From contig JANBQC010000260.1 in the NCBI GenBank assembly GCA_027576995.1, forward strand, positions 1 to 36,850: 36,850 nt of DNA, written 5' to 3'. Source of the stretch: Dimargaris cristalligena (taxonomy: Eukaryota; Kickxellomycota; Dimargaritomycetes; Dimargaritales; Dimargaritaceae). Made by a program: the position numbers and the translations under genes. The notes beneath the pieces were generated by a model. The model worked only from the letters and a program-made list of their open reading frames with translations. It was not told the DNA's origin and made no database searches. Numbering within the stretch: the first letter of the stretch is position 1; each line of letters opens with the position of its first letter. This document shows positions 21,877 to 33,706 of this stretch, one piece after another.

Positions 21877-24590
21877 ATGCCCATCGCCCTAGTTCGAACT
21901 CATTGGGTCTCTACCGGCAGGTCGCTGCCGCCACCACCTCTTGGCCCAGTCCGCCGGTTCACGACTTTAGGTATCCGATCGGCGGCCAATCACCGGCATG
22001 TCCACACCCCCTCCCCCTCCTGTAGACCCGCAGGACCCCAACCAGGCGCGCTTCGCCATTGGCCTGGGCGGATCGCCCCCGGATTTCTAAACCCCATTCT
22101 ATACTTGGGGCACCCATTCCATAGTAACGGCCACCGTAGTTATTCCGAACCCCCTTCTGCTGCTGACCTTGCCGTACCCTCCTCCCCGGCCACCCTGGGG
22201 CAACCACAGCCCCGCTGGGAAACTCTACTACAGCGCCTGCAACACTGTCAGGACTTTGTGGGCTCGGCCGCAACTCACCTGAAGGCGGTAAGTTTGGCTC
22301 GCGAACGGCTCCAGGCCCCCGAACTTCGCGTAGGTTTGGTGGCCCTATCCAATACATCGCTGCCCAACCTTCTCTGCGCTCTATTCGATAATCCTCTGCA
22401 TGATTCAACCGTGCGGGATGGACTGCGAAATCTTGACTATTCTTCGACCGGGAAACCCATTCGCTTTCGGTAAGTTGGTCCATAAGCACACACATATATA
22501 TATATATATATCTAATTTTAAGTCTTGATCTAGGGGCTGATCACCAACAAGTTGACCGGTTTCGTTTCACTGTCAGTCCAGTAGACATCGAATCGACCCA
22601 CACTAATCACTAATTTATTATTGTATGCCTATTTAATGCACTCTGGTTCTCCTCTAGATATGGGCCATCGCTGAGTGCTACTGAAAGCACCAAGTACGTC
22701 GACATTGCCCTTCCTGCCGAGTGCCTCCAACAGCAAACCGTAGAACTTACCGTTATCCCGTCGCTGAATAGAGCAGCCGAAATCGAATCCGACCTCGTTC
22801 ATCGGTTTGATATGTTCGCCATCCTTCATAATGCCCGGGACCTACACTGGACACCCTCCGAACAACGTTTAGTCCAGATCATCCTCACATATCGGCCTTC
22901 GGCGGTGCTTCTTCAGGACCATGTTGAAGCCTTTTACGGGCCCTCGGGAGCCGCCCCACCGGCGATCCCTTTAGAAACCACCCAGGCGATTCTCGCAGCC
23001 TTGGCTGCTCAGGGCCAATCCCTAATGGAGGCTCTTCGCCCGACCAAAAAATCCCCAATGTCCTCGCTATCCGATTACGATTCCGGAGTAGCATCGTCGA
23101 AAATGTTACCCACGGGTTCGGTCAGGGCTCTCCCTTTTTCCTCGCAATTGGCCACGCAAGCCCAGCTGACTCTACGTGAATCTCCCCAGAATTCCCCCTT
23201 GTTCCAGCGCTTGTGGGCCCTATCGAACGCCGCCCAATTACGCTCATTTTTTAAGGATGAGCAGAGCCTAGCCTCCTCGCCGGCCGTAGGCAAGATGCGC
23301 ACATTGAACGCCCAGAATACGCTTTACCAGGCCGCCGGCGAACTTCGGTCCACTGTGAGCACCATGAATCAGGTATTTCATTCCCTGGTAGGTAAGATGG
23401 ACCAGCTGCAGGCGCGATTAAACCAGCAGTACTCGCCCGCCCTGGACCGGTCGCTAGACGAGGACTTGGAAACCATCGGGGCGGACCTAACGCGCACCCA
23501 GCAGCAGGTTCAAGAAACCCTGCGTCGCCTGTCTTTTTGGACCATCTTCACCCATCCGACCCTCGTTTCGGAGCAACTCCTCGAGGCGTTGCAGAGTAAT
23601 TACTTGCGGGATACGGAACTCCGTATGGTGTATACGTCGGGGCGTATCAACACCCGCTTGGACGACCTGGTGCGCGAAGTCCAGGCCGATTGGACCACCC
23701 ATGCCCCGCTCTTTAACCAATGGTTACAGTGGCGGCAGTCGGTCCCCACAGCGGCAGCAGAGGGGTCGGAGGCGGACCAGGGCCACCTGACCCAGGCCGC
23801 CCAGTTGACCCAGGTACGGGACCAATTGGCCCAGTGGGTAAATCCGCCCCGCGGCGATATCATCGATCCGTTCTTCTTATCCCACTGGGTCTGGCGGTGG
23901 CAAACCCAATCCGCACAGCTGCCCACGGTCGAATTAGTGACGGGCCAAATCGAACGGTCCAGCCTCCAGGGCGGGCTGATGCAGGTGGCAGCGGGTCTAA
24001 CCGGGTGGGGCCTGTGGGCCTGGGCGGGACTGGCCCCTGAATGGGCGGCTCTGGCGGCGGGGGGTTGGTCAGTAGGGGGACTGGCGTGGATCAAACTCCG
24101 GTGGTGGCAGCTGGAGAAATTGCTGCTGACGGAACCCACTCGGCGGTCGGACGAACTGCGGGGACACTTACGGGTAAGTTTTTTAATATTTTTTTTTTGG
24201 ATAGCTTATTGGCTGTGCGGGGGGAGGAGATGCCAGCCCTATGGTCGCGGTATACGAACAACAGTGCCGTAGCCGAATGGGGCGTGGCTTTATATGGCAG
24301 GATGGCTCAGACATTGTCGATATTTATAAACCGATGGATACCCTAACTAATACCAACTCTATTTGAAACGCCGGCTTTATGTGATCGCGATGGACGGGCT
24401 GCCCACTTAGGAACAATACCAAATTTCAGTTCGTCAGGGCATCATAGAGCCCATTGCCAACACCCTTGGTGACCTAAAGGACCTCTCCTGCACCATGGAG
24501 AACCATACCCTGGAAATGAATCGGCTTATCGCCGAAATTGAAGCGGAGGCTGAGGCGTTAATGACTGACCAGCAGCGGGCCGGGAGGTAA
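21877..24590 (+). CDS. probable Mmc1-type mitochondrial degenerate dynamin-like protein
   Basis: Three exons, 21877-22469, 22658-24173 and 24438-24590, give 753 residues. The first 90 residues contain no acidic residue and many Arg, ending near GHRSYSEPPSAAD: a mitochondrial presequence. Residues about 150-290 look like a decayed GTPase fold: RVGLVALSNTSLPNLLCALFDNPL sits where a P-loop would be but lacks GxxxxGKS, and VELTVIPSLN, DMFAILHNA and PSAVLLQD follow as core strands. A helical middle (about 300-630) has repeated QLQARL/QVQETLRRL segments. Residues about 636-682 form a hydrophobic hairpin (GLWAWAGLAPEWAALAAGG, then VGGLAWIKLRWW). The C-terminal tail is helical and acidic. This layout fits fungal Mmc1, a pseudo-GTPase of the mitochondrial inner membrane. 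The family match is from memory of domain order, so treat it as likely rather than proven. The last acceptor (GTCAG|GGC) was chosen by phase. Confidence 0.55.
22493..22511. repeat. AT microsatellite in intron 1 of the Mmc1-like gene
   Basis: Alternating TA units directly downstream of the 5' splice site of a 188-base intron. Similar runs sit in other introns of this window. Confidence 0.8.
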
Positions 24591-25811
24591 AAAACCCCGT
24601 CGTTGCCGTCGTCGTCGACTGGTTATTGTCCCGGGTAGGGGGGCGACTCTCGCTCTCTCTGTATAGTCCAAGTATTTATTAATAACAGGCTAATCCCAGA
24701 TTATAATTTTTTTGTTTTAATGTGGCTTGCCTTGTTCATGGTTGTTGTTACTGCTGGGGTGGTTTTCGTTCGGGCGGCCCGCCGTTGCTGAATGATGTGT
24801 GTGTTCTATGAAGGGGGGGGTGGGGCACATGCCCAAACCAAACCAACAGTAAATTAATATTCGTGTAAGGGGTCTCTGGATAGTTGAAATAAATACGTGA
24901 CCCCATCCCATGCTTGGCACCTGTTATCGTCGGCTTATTAAAGGTTGTTTAACTGGCTGTGATGTGGTGAGTATGCCACCTGACTTATCGTAGCGATCCA
25001 CCCTCACTAGGTATAATAATGGGTCACAATAATAGGTAAAAGGGGCACTGGAGTTTACCCGAAACCCAGTAGACGTTGTTAATTGACTAATGGACGGTAC
25101 AGTTAGTTATATATAGTAAGAGGGAAATGTGGTAAGAATCGTCAGCTGAGCTACGGGCACCATTAGGAGGGGCAAGCTGTAGTGTATGGGGGGCAAATAA
25201 TGGGTGGAAGCGTCTCCCCGCCTTTGGAAAACACGGACACCCTTTTCCAACTATTAACTACCTAGATTACGCTAGTAAAGGATACTACAGACCCATTCAC
25301 GCCCTACTGTAACAATGAGATATCCCATTGAATGCCTTACTTTACTTTTGGGTGAGATAAGTCATCGACCGCAGTGTTCAAATGGCATTAAAGGCGGGAG
25401 GAAACAACGGATAACCTCCACCAAAGGAAGGGGCTTTTACTCGGGCCGGGGGGCCTAAAGAAGGCTTCACCATATAAACCAGGTCAGCGGGAACGCGGGC
25501 GGGGGGTCCTGTCCTTTCCCCCTTCCTTATGTTCTACTGCAATATTCCTCCGCCTTTATATCACTATCGTTTTGGCTAACACTCTAACTTATTATTGGCA
25601 TACCGCACTAGTCTACTGTCTAGCCTTACCTCACCCTCCATTGCTCCGCTCCACTATACCTTACCCTATCCTACTACAACCCATCACCCCCAAGTCCTTC
25701 CCATTTCTACCATTTCCCTTTACTATCCCTTTCGCATATTGGCTTATTCACACGCATATCCACATTATTCATACACACGTAACCCTCTGCCCGAATACAC
25801 CCTCGCTACGA
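24591..25811. other. intergenic between Mmc1-like gene and ATG14
   Basis: No gene seen in 1.2 kb. The last 250 bases before ATG14 are strongly C/T-rich with scattered ATs, a likely leader. A long frame open through that leader lacks a start nearer than 25812 that fits the Atg14 N terminus. Confidence 0.4.
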
Positions 25812-28360
25812 ATGGAATGCTCCAACTGCCGCCTGGTTTACACCCGGTTCTATTGTCCCGACTGTCTCGAAGAGAAGTAAGTCCAAGCTCGTATGCCTTA
25901 TTGTATGTCCCTCTATTCGCTCGACTATCCCTGGCAATTCACCTGGCGGTGGTCGAGTTGGAAGAACCCTACTGGCAAGCAGTGGAGGATAGTAGTAATA
26001 CGTGCTACAGTATGTTTTTACCCGTATAACCCAATTTGACACCGCCTGTCCGGGGTATAAAGGGTCGCATTCCATACTCATACGGTTAGTTAACCCGTTT
26101 GTCTTTTACATACTGTCGATTGATGATGCCAACTTCCACTACGCATAGGCTCGCCGACCATAAGAAATCGCTGTCCCGCATCAATAAGAAGAAGAAGACG
26201 GCCATTCGAGCGGTCACTTCATTGCTAAATGCCGGGCCCCTCCAGCACAGCCGCAAAGCCGTCGAACTCCAGCATTTGGACCGGCGAAATAATCAGCAGG
26301 AAGCGGAGCTGGCCCGACTGCGCAAAGTGATTCATCAAAGTAAGCTATTGGGTTGAGCCTGTTTTATTATGATTGTAGTGCCACCTACAATTATGCCAGG
26401 TAGTTTGGTAGCCTCTCATTCTCAAAGCCCCCCCCCCCACCCCCAAGGCATCGCCAGCTTCCATGAGCGGGATATGCCTCGTATATACTATATTGGCCCG
26501 CTAAATACCATCTCCCTCCTATATTTTACCCCCGCTCATGTAATGTAATGTTCCACCACCACGACCAGGCCAAACCACTCTCATGGAGCGGCGTAAACGG
26601 TTCCAGGCCCGCCGGGCCCGGCTCCAGGCCGCGAAGAACTCATTTGGTGATATTGCCAATAAATGGCAACAAAGGACCGGTAGCTCTCTGGGGGTGCCTC
26701 CTTTATCCCCATCGGTGTCGTCCGGGAAAGACACTACCACTACCTCATCACACTCGGTACTGCCATCCCCACCCCCAAGTGTTGCTCCTATTGAACATCG
26801 GCGACGCACTTCCTCGGCCTCCACGACAAGTACTGTCACCAGTTTGTCTACTACTACCATTGCCGTAGCTACCACCACCACCACCCCCGGGTCCACATTG
26901 CTGCCGCCGCCGAACGGGATTCCTCCTAATAAAGGAGGGGCCGTGGATTATAAGACCTTGGATGGCCTCAGTCCGCAATCCGCCACCGCCGGAAGCCTCC
27001 AGCATTTACTAAGCCGGCTGAATATCACTGACCGGCGGCTCCACAAGGCCCAGAAGTTACTGGCTTCGGAGCTGCTGTTCATCTTCGACCTCAAACTCAT
27101 CCACGTCCGGACGTCTTCACCGTTTCAGGTGACCGAGGATAGTCATGTGGCCCATATTGGTGGGTTGATTTGGCCCTCCACCGACGAATGGCACAGTAAG
27201 TTTATATATACGAGATTGATTTATCGGGGATCTCCCCGACTGCCTCACCAAATCCACTCTCCCTAATTTCCGTGGTTGCCAGAGTACTAATCGATTATGT
27301 AAACCGGACGATCCGACTTCCTTGTCCTATATTTTCCCCGTGCTATGCTCGCGTCTGCAGAATTCCCGGCCGACTACATTAATGCGTGCGTAGGGAGCGT
27401 GTTGCACCTGCTTAGGGTCATGGAAAACTATTTGGGTGTGACCCTGCCCTTCCGATTCAACTTGAAAGGGGCCGATACTGTGATTTATCCCAACTGGACC
27501 CATAGCAACGAGAGGTAAGCCGTAATTGTTTTTGTAGAGTGTTCCCACTCTTGTTTTTTGCCCAACCTGGCCGTCTTTGATTTGGCATGTATATTATTTA
27601 TCGACTAATGTAGAGTCTCATCCACTGTCTTGTTGTCTATCCACGGTATATTATGCTATAGGGAGGTACCCCTCTACCTGACCGATTATAATCTGGAGCG
27701 ATTTATTATCGGACTGTCTATGATGTCGTTTGACATTCTCTACGTGTGCTATATCCAGGCCGTCGACATTCCCCTGGACAGCATCACCCAGTCCGCCACT
27801 AATATTCGGAAAGCGTGCCTGAACCTCGTCACAGAGGGGCCTAGGTAAGTTCATGGGGGGGGGTTGATGATCCGTTTCGTTGGCGGTCAATCAGAGGAAG
27901 ATACTTCCCCTCGGCTGTTCTATATCTGGGAGATGACGGATCAGTTGAAGCACTACCAACTAATCAATTAAATTTCCAAGAAAATGAATGAATGAATGGG
28001 GGGGGGGTCATAGCTAGGCTAGATTAACTGAAATGCGAAAAATCTGGAGTAATAACCCCCAGTATTTACCATAATTATTAATGTTTTCTATATACCTCCC
28101 AAACTACGGATGGCTCTAGTTCGCACACTACCTATCCACCACCGACAGCCATGGACTACGATTTTTATGAGGTGGTGCGTAGAGTGCTGAAACTCTACAA
28201 CCGTGACACCACGGTGTACGCCAAGGTCAACACTTACCTGCGTGAACTAAAATTCTGTGATGATGATGTGGACTTCTACGAACGGGAGGACGAAGAAAAG
28301 TGGGACTTGATTGACATTGACGGTCGCTCGGTCCCCATGCATGAAACATCGCCCCTGTAA
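25812..28360 (+). CDS. ATG14: autophagy PI3-kinase subunit Atg14
   Basis: Six exons, 25812-25876, 26149-26339, 26569-27195, 27361-27514, 27662-27844 and 28120-28360, join with every phase matching to 486 residues (human ATG14 492). Two CxxC pairs at the very N terminus, CSNC (3-6) and CPDC (15-18), are the Atg14 cysteine motif. A long basic, helical, coiled-coil segment follows (LADHKKSLSRINKKKK...EAELARLRKVI...RRKRFQARRARLQAA, about 22-115). A low-complexity Ser/Thr/Pro insert covers about 120-220. The conserved C-terminal half then has LLFIFDLK, IGGLIWPSTDEW, NYLGVTLPFRF, VPLYLTDYNLERFIIGL and SFDILYVCYIQAVDIPLDS. Atg14 recruits Vps34-Vps15-Atg6 to the phagophore assembly site. UVRAG/Vps38 is the alternative, but it has an N-terminal C2 domain instead of cysteine pairs. 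The last acceptor (CTCTAG|TTCG) is the one keeping frame; a start at 28151 would be internal. Confidence 0.77.
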
Positions 28361-29535
28361 AAAAACGGGGGATTTGGTCGTACCGAAGACGTCGCTGTAT
28401 TATATGAGTAAGACGGGTTGATTGAGGAGAAGATGGAGGAGGTCCACTATATATCTGTTATACCTTGCATTTCTTGATAAAAGTGACCTCGACATACTTT
28501 GGGTGATTATGGTGGCCGCTTTGGCCTGCCATGGCAAAGTGAAATTAACCGAGTTTGTCGTGGTGTATCTTTACGCCATATAGTTTACAATTTGGGTATT
28601 TTGATGCGCCGGTTTATAAGGGTATATTTGCTGATGTTGTTTATAAATTCGTCTTTTATACCCTCCCCCCTCTCTCACCTCGTTTCGCAGTCTTTCACTT
28701 TGGGCACCCTTCCCTTTGGCGTATTGTATATTAGATTATACATTTCAATGATATATATATATATACATATATAACAGCGGTCTATAGCTAATTGAGCCTT
28801 GATTGGTCGATTATATTATATACTATCTATAAGGGGCGGTATACCCGGAGACCAAGCAAATATATAAATGAATAGGTGGGGGGAATGAGGGGGTATGTTA
28901 TTCAGCCCACAAGCAGCTAGCTACTTTACGCCTCAACGAATTTCATTGGCGTAAAGATGGGGGAAGAAATGATACTGGGGGTGCCCTATGATTGCTTTCA
29001 GGCGGGCTCTTCCTCCTCTTAACTCTGTCGATTGCCATTGGGTACTTCAACGCATCAGCCAGTTGGTTCGGCGGATAGGGGTGGAATATCTTTTAGGAGG
29101 GTATATATTAATAGTGAAAATGGGTGGAGAGGGAGTAAAGTGCTCCAAAACATAAAAATACGTTAACAGTGTCAATAATAATACTAAACGAGATCCTCTT
29201 TACATTCATCCTCCCCTATTTACACCTCAGTGGGGGGAAGTCAGTCAGTGTTGTAAGAGGGGGATAAAACGGTGTATATTGTTCTAGAAGCCGTCAGTAC
29301 AGTCCACCACTACTACTACTCTTCATGGCTAAAAATACAAAACAACGTCACTGTCAGGCTTATACGGAGATATTCTTGAGTGGACTAGTAGTCATTATTT
29401 ACATTCCATTATCCCATATACACATTTCTCCTCTTCTCCCAAACCTATCCAATAATATATAATATAGAGGGTGAAAAAGAGGGGAAAAGGCGGATAAATT
29501 CAATCCGTTTAGGAAAGGATCGAAGCAACGGTTGT

Positions 29536-29558
29536 TGTGTGTGTGTGCGTGTGTGTGC
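29536..29558. repeat. GT dinucleotide microsatellite
   Basis: GTGTGT units with a single GC interruption. Confidence 0.8.
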
Positions 29559-30958
29559 TGATGGTGCCTGCTAATCTACATGTGCCATTGGCCCCTTATC
29601 TAGTTAGTGGCGGTGCGGTGGTCATTTACCGCCCGCCATATGGGGTGGATTTCATACACTATACTGGTATGATTGCCCCCCCCCTAAGATTCCAAGACGC
29701 TGCCGAGGTTAAGGCAAATCCGGTAATAATATGATTATGGATTGTTGCTTGGGGGAAAAGTAGGCAGGGAAGAAGAAGAATAACTTAACAATGGGATAAA
29801 AGGGATCTCTGCCATATGCTAAGGAAGGGAGGGGAGGAAAAGGGGGGTGGCGTTAAGTAGGTGAGCGCGGTGTTTTTTCTATGGATTGCTTTAGTCAGCC
29901 TATTGTCTCGCGCGGCGTACGCAATGATCAATGGCGGCGGGGATGTTTCGGAACCGCAATTGTATGGTGACTTCGCCGAGCCCTGTGCCACTTATAATAA
30001 ATATACTTACTTACTCTACTGCTGTACATCAGCAATAGAGTAAGTAGTACACACACAGCCCTTACGAATAGCCGCGCCACATATATCATCCGATGATTAT
30101 TAATGGTGGTAGCTCTCTCTCCTTCTGCTAGTGTGGCTTGTTGGGCGCAGCGCCTTTTCCTAAAGTGATATCTATCAAGGAGCAATATGAGTGAGAGTAT
30201 ACCACCACTACTACTACTGGCTTAGACTATTTTATCCAGTAGAAACCCTATATAACCCACTTTCGTCTCTAGATGTATTATGGTAGGTGTAGTCTAATAA
30301 TAAACTAGCGCTGGAAACAGAGCTTCTCAAAGACTTTTGATCGCTCTCCAATCCTGCTAGCCTCTTTCTCTCCTTTTCTTCTCATTCACTGGTGCTTTTT
30401 TTGGTTATCCCAAAAAGGCCCTTTTTTCGTTGCAAAACCCCATCATATTTATCTCTTTCTATTTATTATTTGACTTGAGCTCGTTCATCGTATCTGCCTG
30501 TTGCAGTCCACAATCATCATAGAACACTCCTCGATTTGGTAAGCAGCACCGCGTAAAATACTATATATTATTTATAATGTGGTTAGTTGGTTATTATTAT
30601 AGCAGTTTTCGCTGACTGTTTTATTATTAGAAGGGAGGAAATAGATTATTATTATATCGTAGTATATATTTATTGTGTCATGTGAGGAGTCCCCGTCCAT
30701 CCGGCATGACCAAAAATACCTCCTCTTCTTCTCTCTCTCCCGGTTATTTATAAAAGACATCATTATAACTTGGCCAAAGAGACACCCCCCCTCCCTCTCC
30801 CTTCCTCCTTTTATATTGATGCCCAGGTTGTATAACTAGGCTATTTCTCTTCTCTTCTTTACTTTAATTGGTTTACCTATCGGTTGGGTCTCTTTTTGCC
30901 AAGCTTGTATATCTATCTGCCTACTCTGGTACAGAAGACACGCCTTACATAAACGAAC

Positions 30959-30987
30959 GCATATATTTATATATATATATATATATT
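30959..30987. repeat. TA-rich microsatellite
   Basis: Alternating AT units with one TTTA interruption, about 320 bases upstream of NF-YB. Confidence 0.8.
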
Positions 30988-31306
30988 TTTGCATACCTAA
31001 CTGGTTTATTATATAGAGTACTCGGTTGCCGTGGCTCTTATGTGTGATGTTTGGTTCGGCGCCATGTGTCGAGCCACCCATTCCTTTTGGTATTCTTTTC
31101 CTTCTTTTGTGCATCTTCTAATATATTCGTATATTCTTCGTTCACCGTGTTTGTATACCTTCTCCCTTCTTTCCCTTTTTCCGGCCCATTGCCCGTTCCT
31201 TGTAATTCTAACCTCGTTTGTCCCTTTTATCTTTTGCGTGCTGTTAAACTAAAAAAAAAAAACCGCTTTATTAGTCTCGAATCACACAACCCCCCTCCTA
31301 CTCACC

Positions 31307-31865
31307 ATGTCGAACGATTCTCCCACTGCCGCTTCCCACGCCCACGGCATGGAGGACTACGATGATGTCAAGGAACAAGATCGCTTCCTGCCTATTGCCA
31401 ACGTGGCCCGCATTATGAAACGCGCCCTGCCCGACAATGCCAAAATCGCCAAGGAGGCCAAGGAAACGGTCCAGGAATGCGTGTCCGAGTTTATCTCCTT
31501 CATAACAAGCGAAGCCAGCGATCGTTGCCAGCAGGAAAAGCGTAAAACCATCAACGGCGAGGATATCCTGTGGGCCATGCAGTCCCTGGGCTTCGAAAAC
31601 TACGCCGAGGCGCTGAAAATGTACCTGCACCGGTACCGCGAGGTAAGAATATAAGAAGATTTGTCTATGTGCCTGGCTTGTTTATAAAATTCCATTCTGA
31701 TCCGATTTAGCGGGCAGTGAGTGGGGGGATAAGAGAAGGAGGAGGAGGGATCTATCTACTTAATAATCGAAGTCCTGTTCTTCAGAGGGTCTACTTTAAA
31801 CGCCCCCCTCCCTTCGTCGTCACACACTGGTTTACTTTGACCTCTTTACTAACTGTGTAATACTG

Positions 31866-31898
<33 letters not shown>

Positions 31899-32115
31899 TC
31901 ATTATACTACATTGCCTTTTATTTCCATACACTCTGCCGAAATCTCCCCCTCCCGGTTCGCTTAGTCCATTAAATCTGAGAAAGATCCCCAAGGGGGCTT
32001 TAAGAGGGACGAGTTGGACCTGCTGCGACCCATCGGGCATGAGCCCCCGCCGTATCCGGACACTCACGGCCTAACGTTCATTAACCAGACCCAAGCCCCA
32101 CCAGGTTACTACTAA
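31307..32115 (+). CDS. HAP3: CCAAT-binding factor subunit NF-YB / Hap3
   Basis: Two exons, 31307-31642 and 31966-32115, give 161 residues. The H2B-like histone fold is intact: [20 protein letters not shown] (residues 22-41), [40 protein letters not shown] and [20 protein letters not shown], ending LHRYRE at the exon junction. The last exon continues with the family's Glu/Lys-rich SEKD element, then a Pro-rich tail ending PPGYY. NF-YB pairs with NF-YC/Hap5 and then NF-YA/Hap2 to bind CCAAT boxes in nuclear promoters; in fungi it controls respiration, iron and redox genes. The 323-base intron carries a long TAC microsatellite. The start context CTCACCATGTC is good and follows a C-rich leader and an A-run. 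Confidence 0.96.
31863..31898. repeat. TAC trinucleotide microsatellite in the NF-YB intron
   Basis: About eleven TAC/CTA units in the single NF-YB intron, some 70 bases before the 3' splice site. On the transcript it forms an unusual CUA-rich run close to the branch-point region. Confidence 0.85.
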
Positions 32116-33002
32116 CTAACTATACTAGCCTTCTATTCGCGCTTGGGTGTCAACCCCGCACGCGGTGTCCTTCGTCAAAATAAAAGGATCCAAGAGGGTG
32201 GATTGCCTTTGGTGCTTTTCCAACCACACCACTGTGTCTCTTCCTCGCCAACAACCCGTTGTCGTTCGGTCTCACCCAGGGATATTGTCGGATCCCATTC
32301 CTGAACGAAACCGAAGCCCACTCCTTGCCTTCTTTTATACATCTGATTTGGATGCCTTTTTTTTAAAACAAAACAAAACCAACAAACCCTCCCCCACCTA
32401 TTCGTTCAGTTTATTTTTCTTGCCCCTCTTTCTCTCTCACTTATTATGAAATCGTATAGAAGTATTAACTTGTAGTTGTAGTTGAACCATCAATATATAT
32501 ACATACCCCTCCATTGCTGTTGCAGAAGCGGTGGCCTCTGTGGCCGATAGAATAGAATTGAATTGCATAGGGAATAATGGTGGCATAGGTAGGTGTTATA
32601 ATAAACAGTCCCCCTCCTCCAAATAGAAGCTGCATGTGTGAGGGAGACGGCAAGACTGCTGGGATTGCAGTCAGCAAACCAACCAACCAGCTGAAGTGAG
32701 TAGAAGAATGGCGTGGATGGTGGTATACAATAGGTAATAGGTAGGTTTCCCTTTGTATCGAGTGAGAGAGAAGACTCGGGTAAACTCGCCCGCGGGCGGC
32801 TCATCTCCCAGTCACCCGGAGTTTTCCGCCTCCTTTTATTTACCCCTGTATCTCTCTCTTCCTATACCCTCTCTATACCTTACTCCATCCGCTCTGCAAT
32901 TAAGTCATACGTTACTGCTTATTTTTCCATTGACCTCTTTTTATTAGCATTACTTATACGTCCACCCTCCTCGACCTCCCCCTCCACTAAAACCCTACCG
33001 AC
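32116..33002. other. intergenic between NF-YB and TMEM14
   Basis: No gene seen. A 100-codon frame at 32147-32449 has no family resemblance and a composition-driven Phe/Leu/Ser-rich end; it is probably 3'UTR. The right part is C/T-rich promoter and leader of the TMEM14 gene. Confidence 0.4.
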
Positions 33003-33706
33003 ATGGACTACCCCGGCTTCGTTTACTCTGGTCTGATTGCCATTGGTGGTCTAGTGGGCTTTCTGAAGGCCGGCAGCATGGCCTCGCTGGCGTCCGGCGT
33101 TACATTCGGTGGTCTGATGGCCCTGGCGGCTAAGCGCGCGAGCGACAACCCCGCCAACGTACACTTGGCCTTCGGTAAGTTTGCGGAGCTGAGTGGCTTC
33201 AAATAGGCATATATATATATATATATATATTCAACACTGCCCGCTTAACACGCACAAGTCGCTGCCTCCGGAGGGGGCGTACTGAGGAGATCCATAAATT
33301 TCTCTGCCTTCGCTGGGGTAAGTCCAATTTCAACCGAACCATTCCACTGATCCTATTATTAAATATATATATATATATATCGGCCCTATCTTCTCCATGT
33401 CTCCAGGCGTTAGTATCATGCTCCTGATCCTAATGGGCTCGCGCTTCTACAATAGCGGCAAATTTATGCCCGCCGGGCTGGTATCTGGTTTGAGGTAAAG
33501 AATATCCGATTATGCGGCCTACTATACTATTCCGATGTTTCTGGAGGAGGATCCCATACCCTTAATCTTTTTCCCTGCGACATCATGCCATACCCCCCAC
33601 CGGATATTATTGACTCTAATCACTCCTACGCCGGGTTACCTCCCTTCTATGCATTACCACGCCCAGTTTGATCATGGCCATTCGCTACGGTGCGCGGCTT
33701 ATATAA
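33003..33706 (+). CDS. TMEM14-family mitochondrial membrane protein
   Basis: Three exons, 33003-33174, 33407-33494 and 33667-33706, give 99 residues, the usual family size. The TMEM14 pattern is clear: GFVYSGLIAIGGLVGFLKAGSMASLASGVTFGGLMALAA (helices 1 and 2), then after the first junction GVSIMLLILMGSRFYNSGKFMPAGLVSGL (helix 3), and SLIMAIRYGARLI (helix 4). Split codons are G|GC and AG|T. Vertebrate TMEM14C is an inner-mitochondrial-membrane protein needed for protoporphyrinogen IX import in haem synthesis. Yeast relatives (Tmh11, Tmh18) are also mitochondrial. Transport function here is inferred from family only. Unspliced, exon 1 reads on 10 codons to a stop at 33204, which makes a false 67-residue frame. 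Intron 1 carries two AT microsatellites. Confidence 0.88.
33209..33230. repeat. AT microsatellite in TMEM14 intron 1 (first)
   Basis: Eleven AT units, 35 bases after the 5' splice site. Confidence 0.85.
33363..33380. repeat. AT microsatellite in TMEM14 intron 1 (second)
   Basis: Nine AT units, ending 26 bases before the 3' splice site of the same 232-base intron. Confidence 0.85.

Larger units (their letters stand above)
28361..31306. other. 2.9-kb intergenic region, AT-rich
   Basis: The largest gene-free stretch here. It contains TA-rich tracts (about 28750-28772 and 30959-30987), a GT repeat at 29536-29558, and C/T-rich promoter-side DNA ahead of NF-YB. Two protein-like open pieces (29560-29730 and 29858-30040) lack ATG starts in context and family resemblance. 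I see no supported gene. Confidence 0.4.

Noticed and set aside
29858..30043. Open frame with a signal-peptide-like start (FFLWIALVSLLSRAAYA)
   Set aside because: No ATG precedes the hydrophobic part in frame, an in-frame stop lies just upstream, and the sequence after it shows no family.
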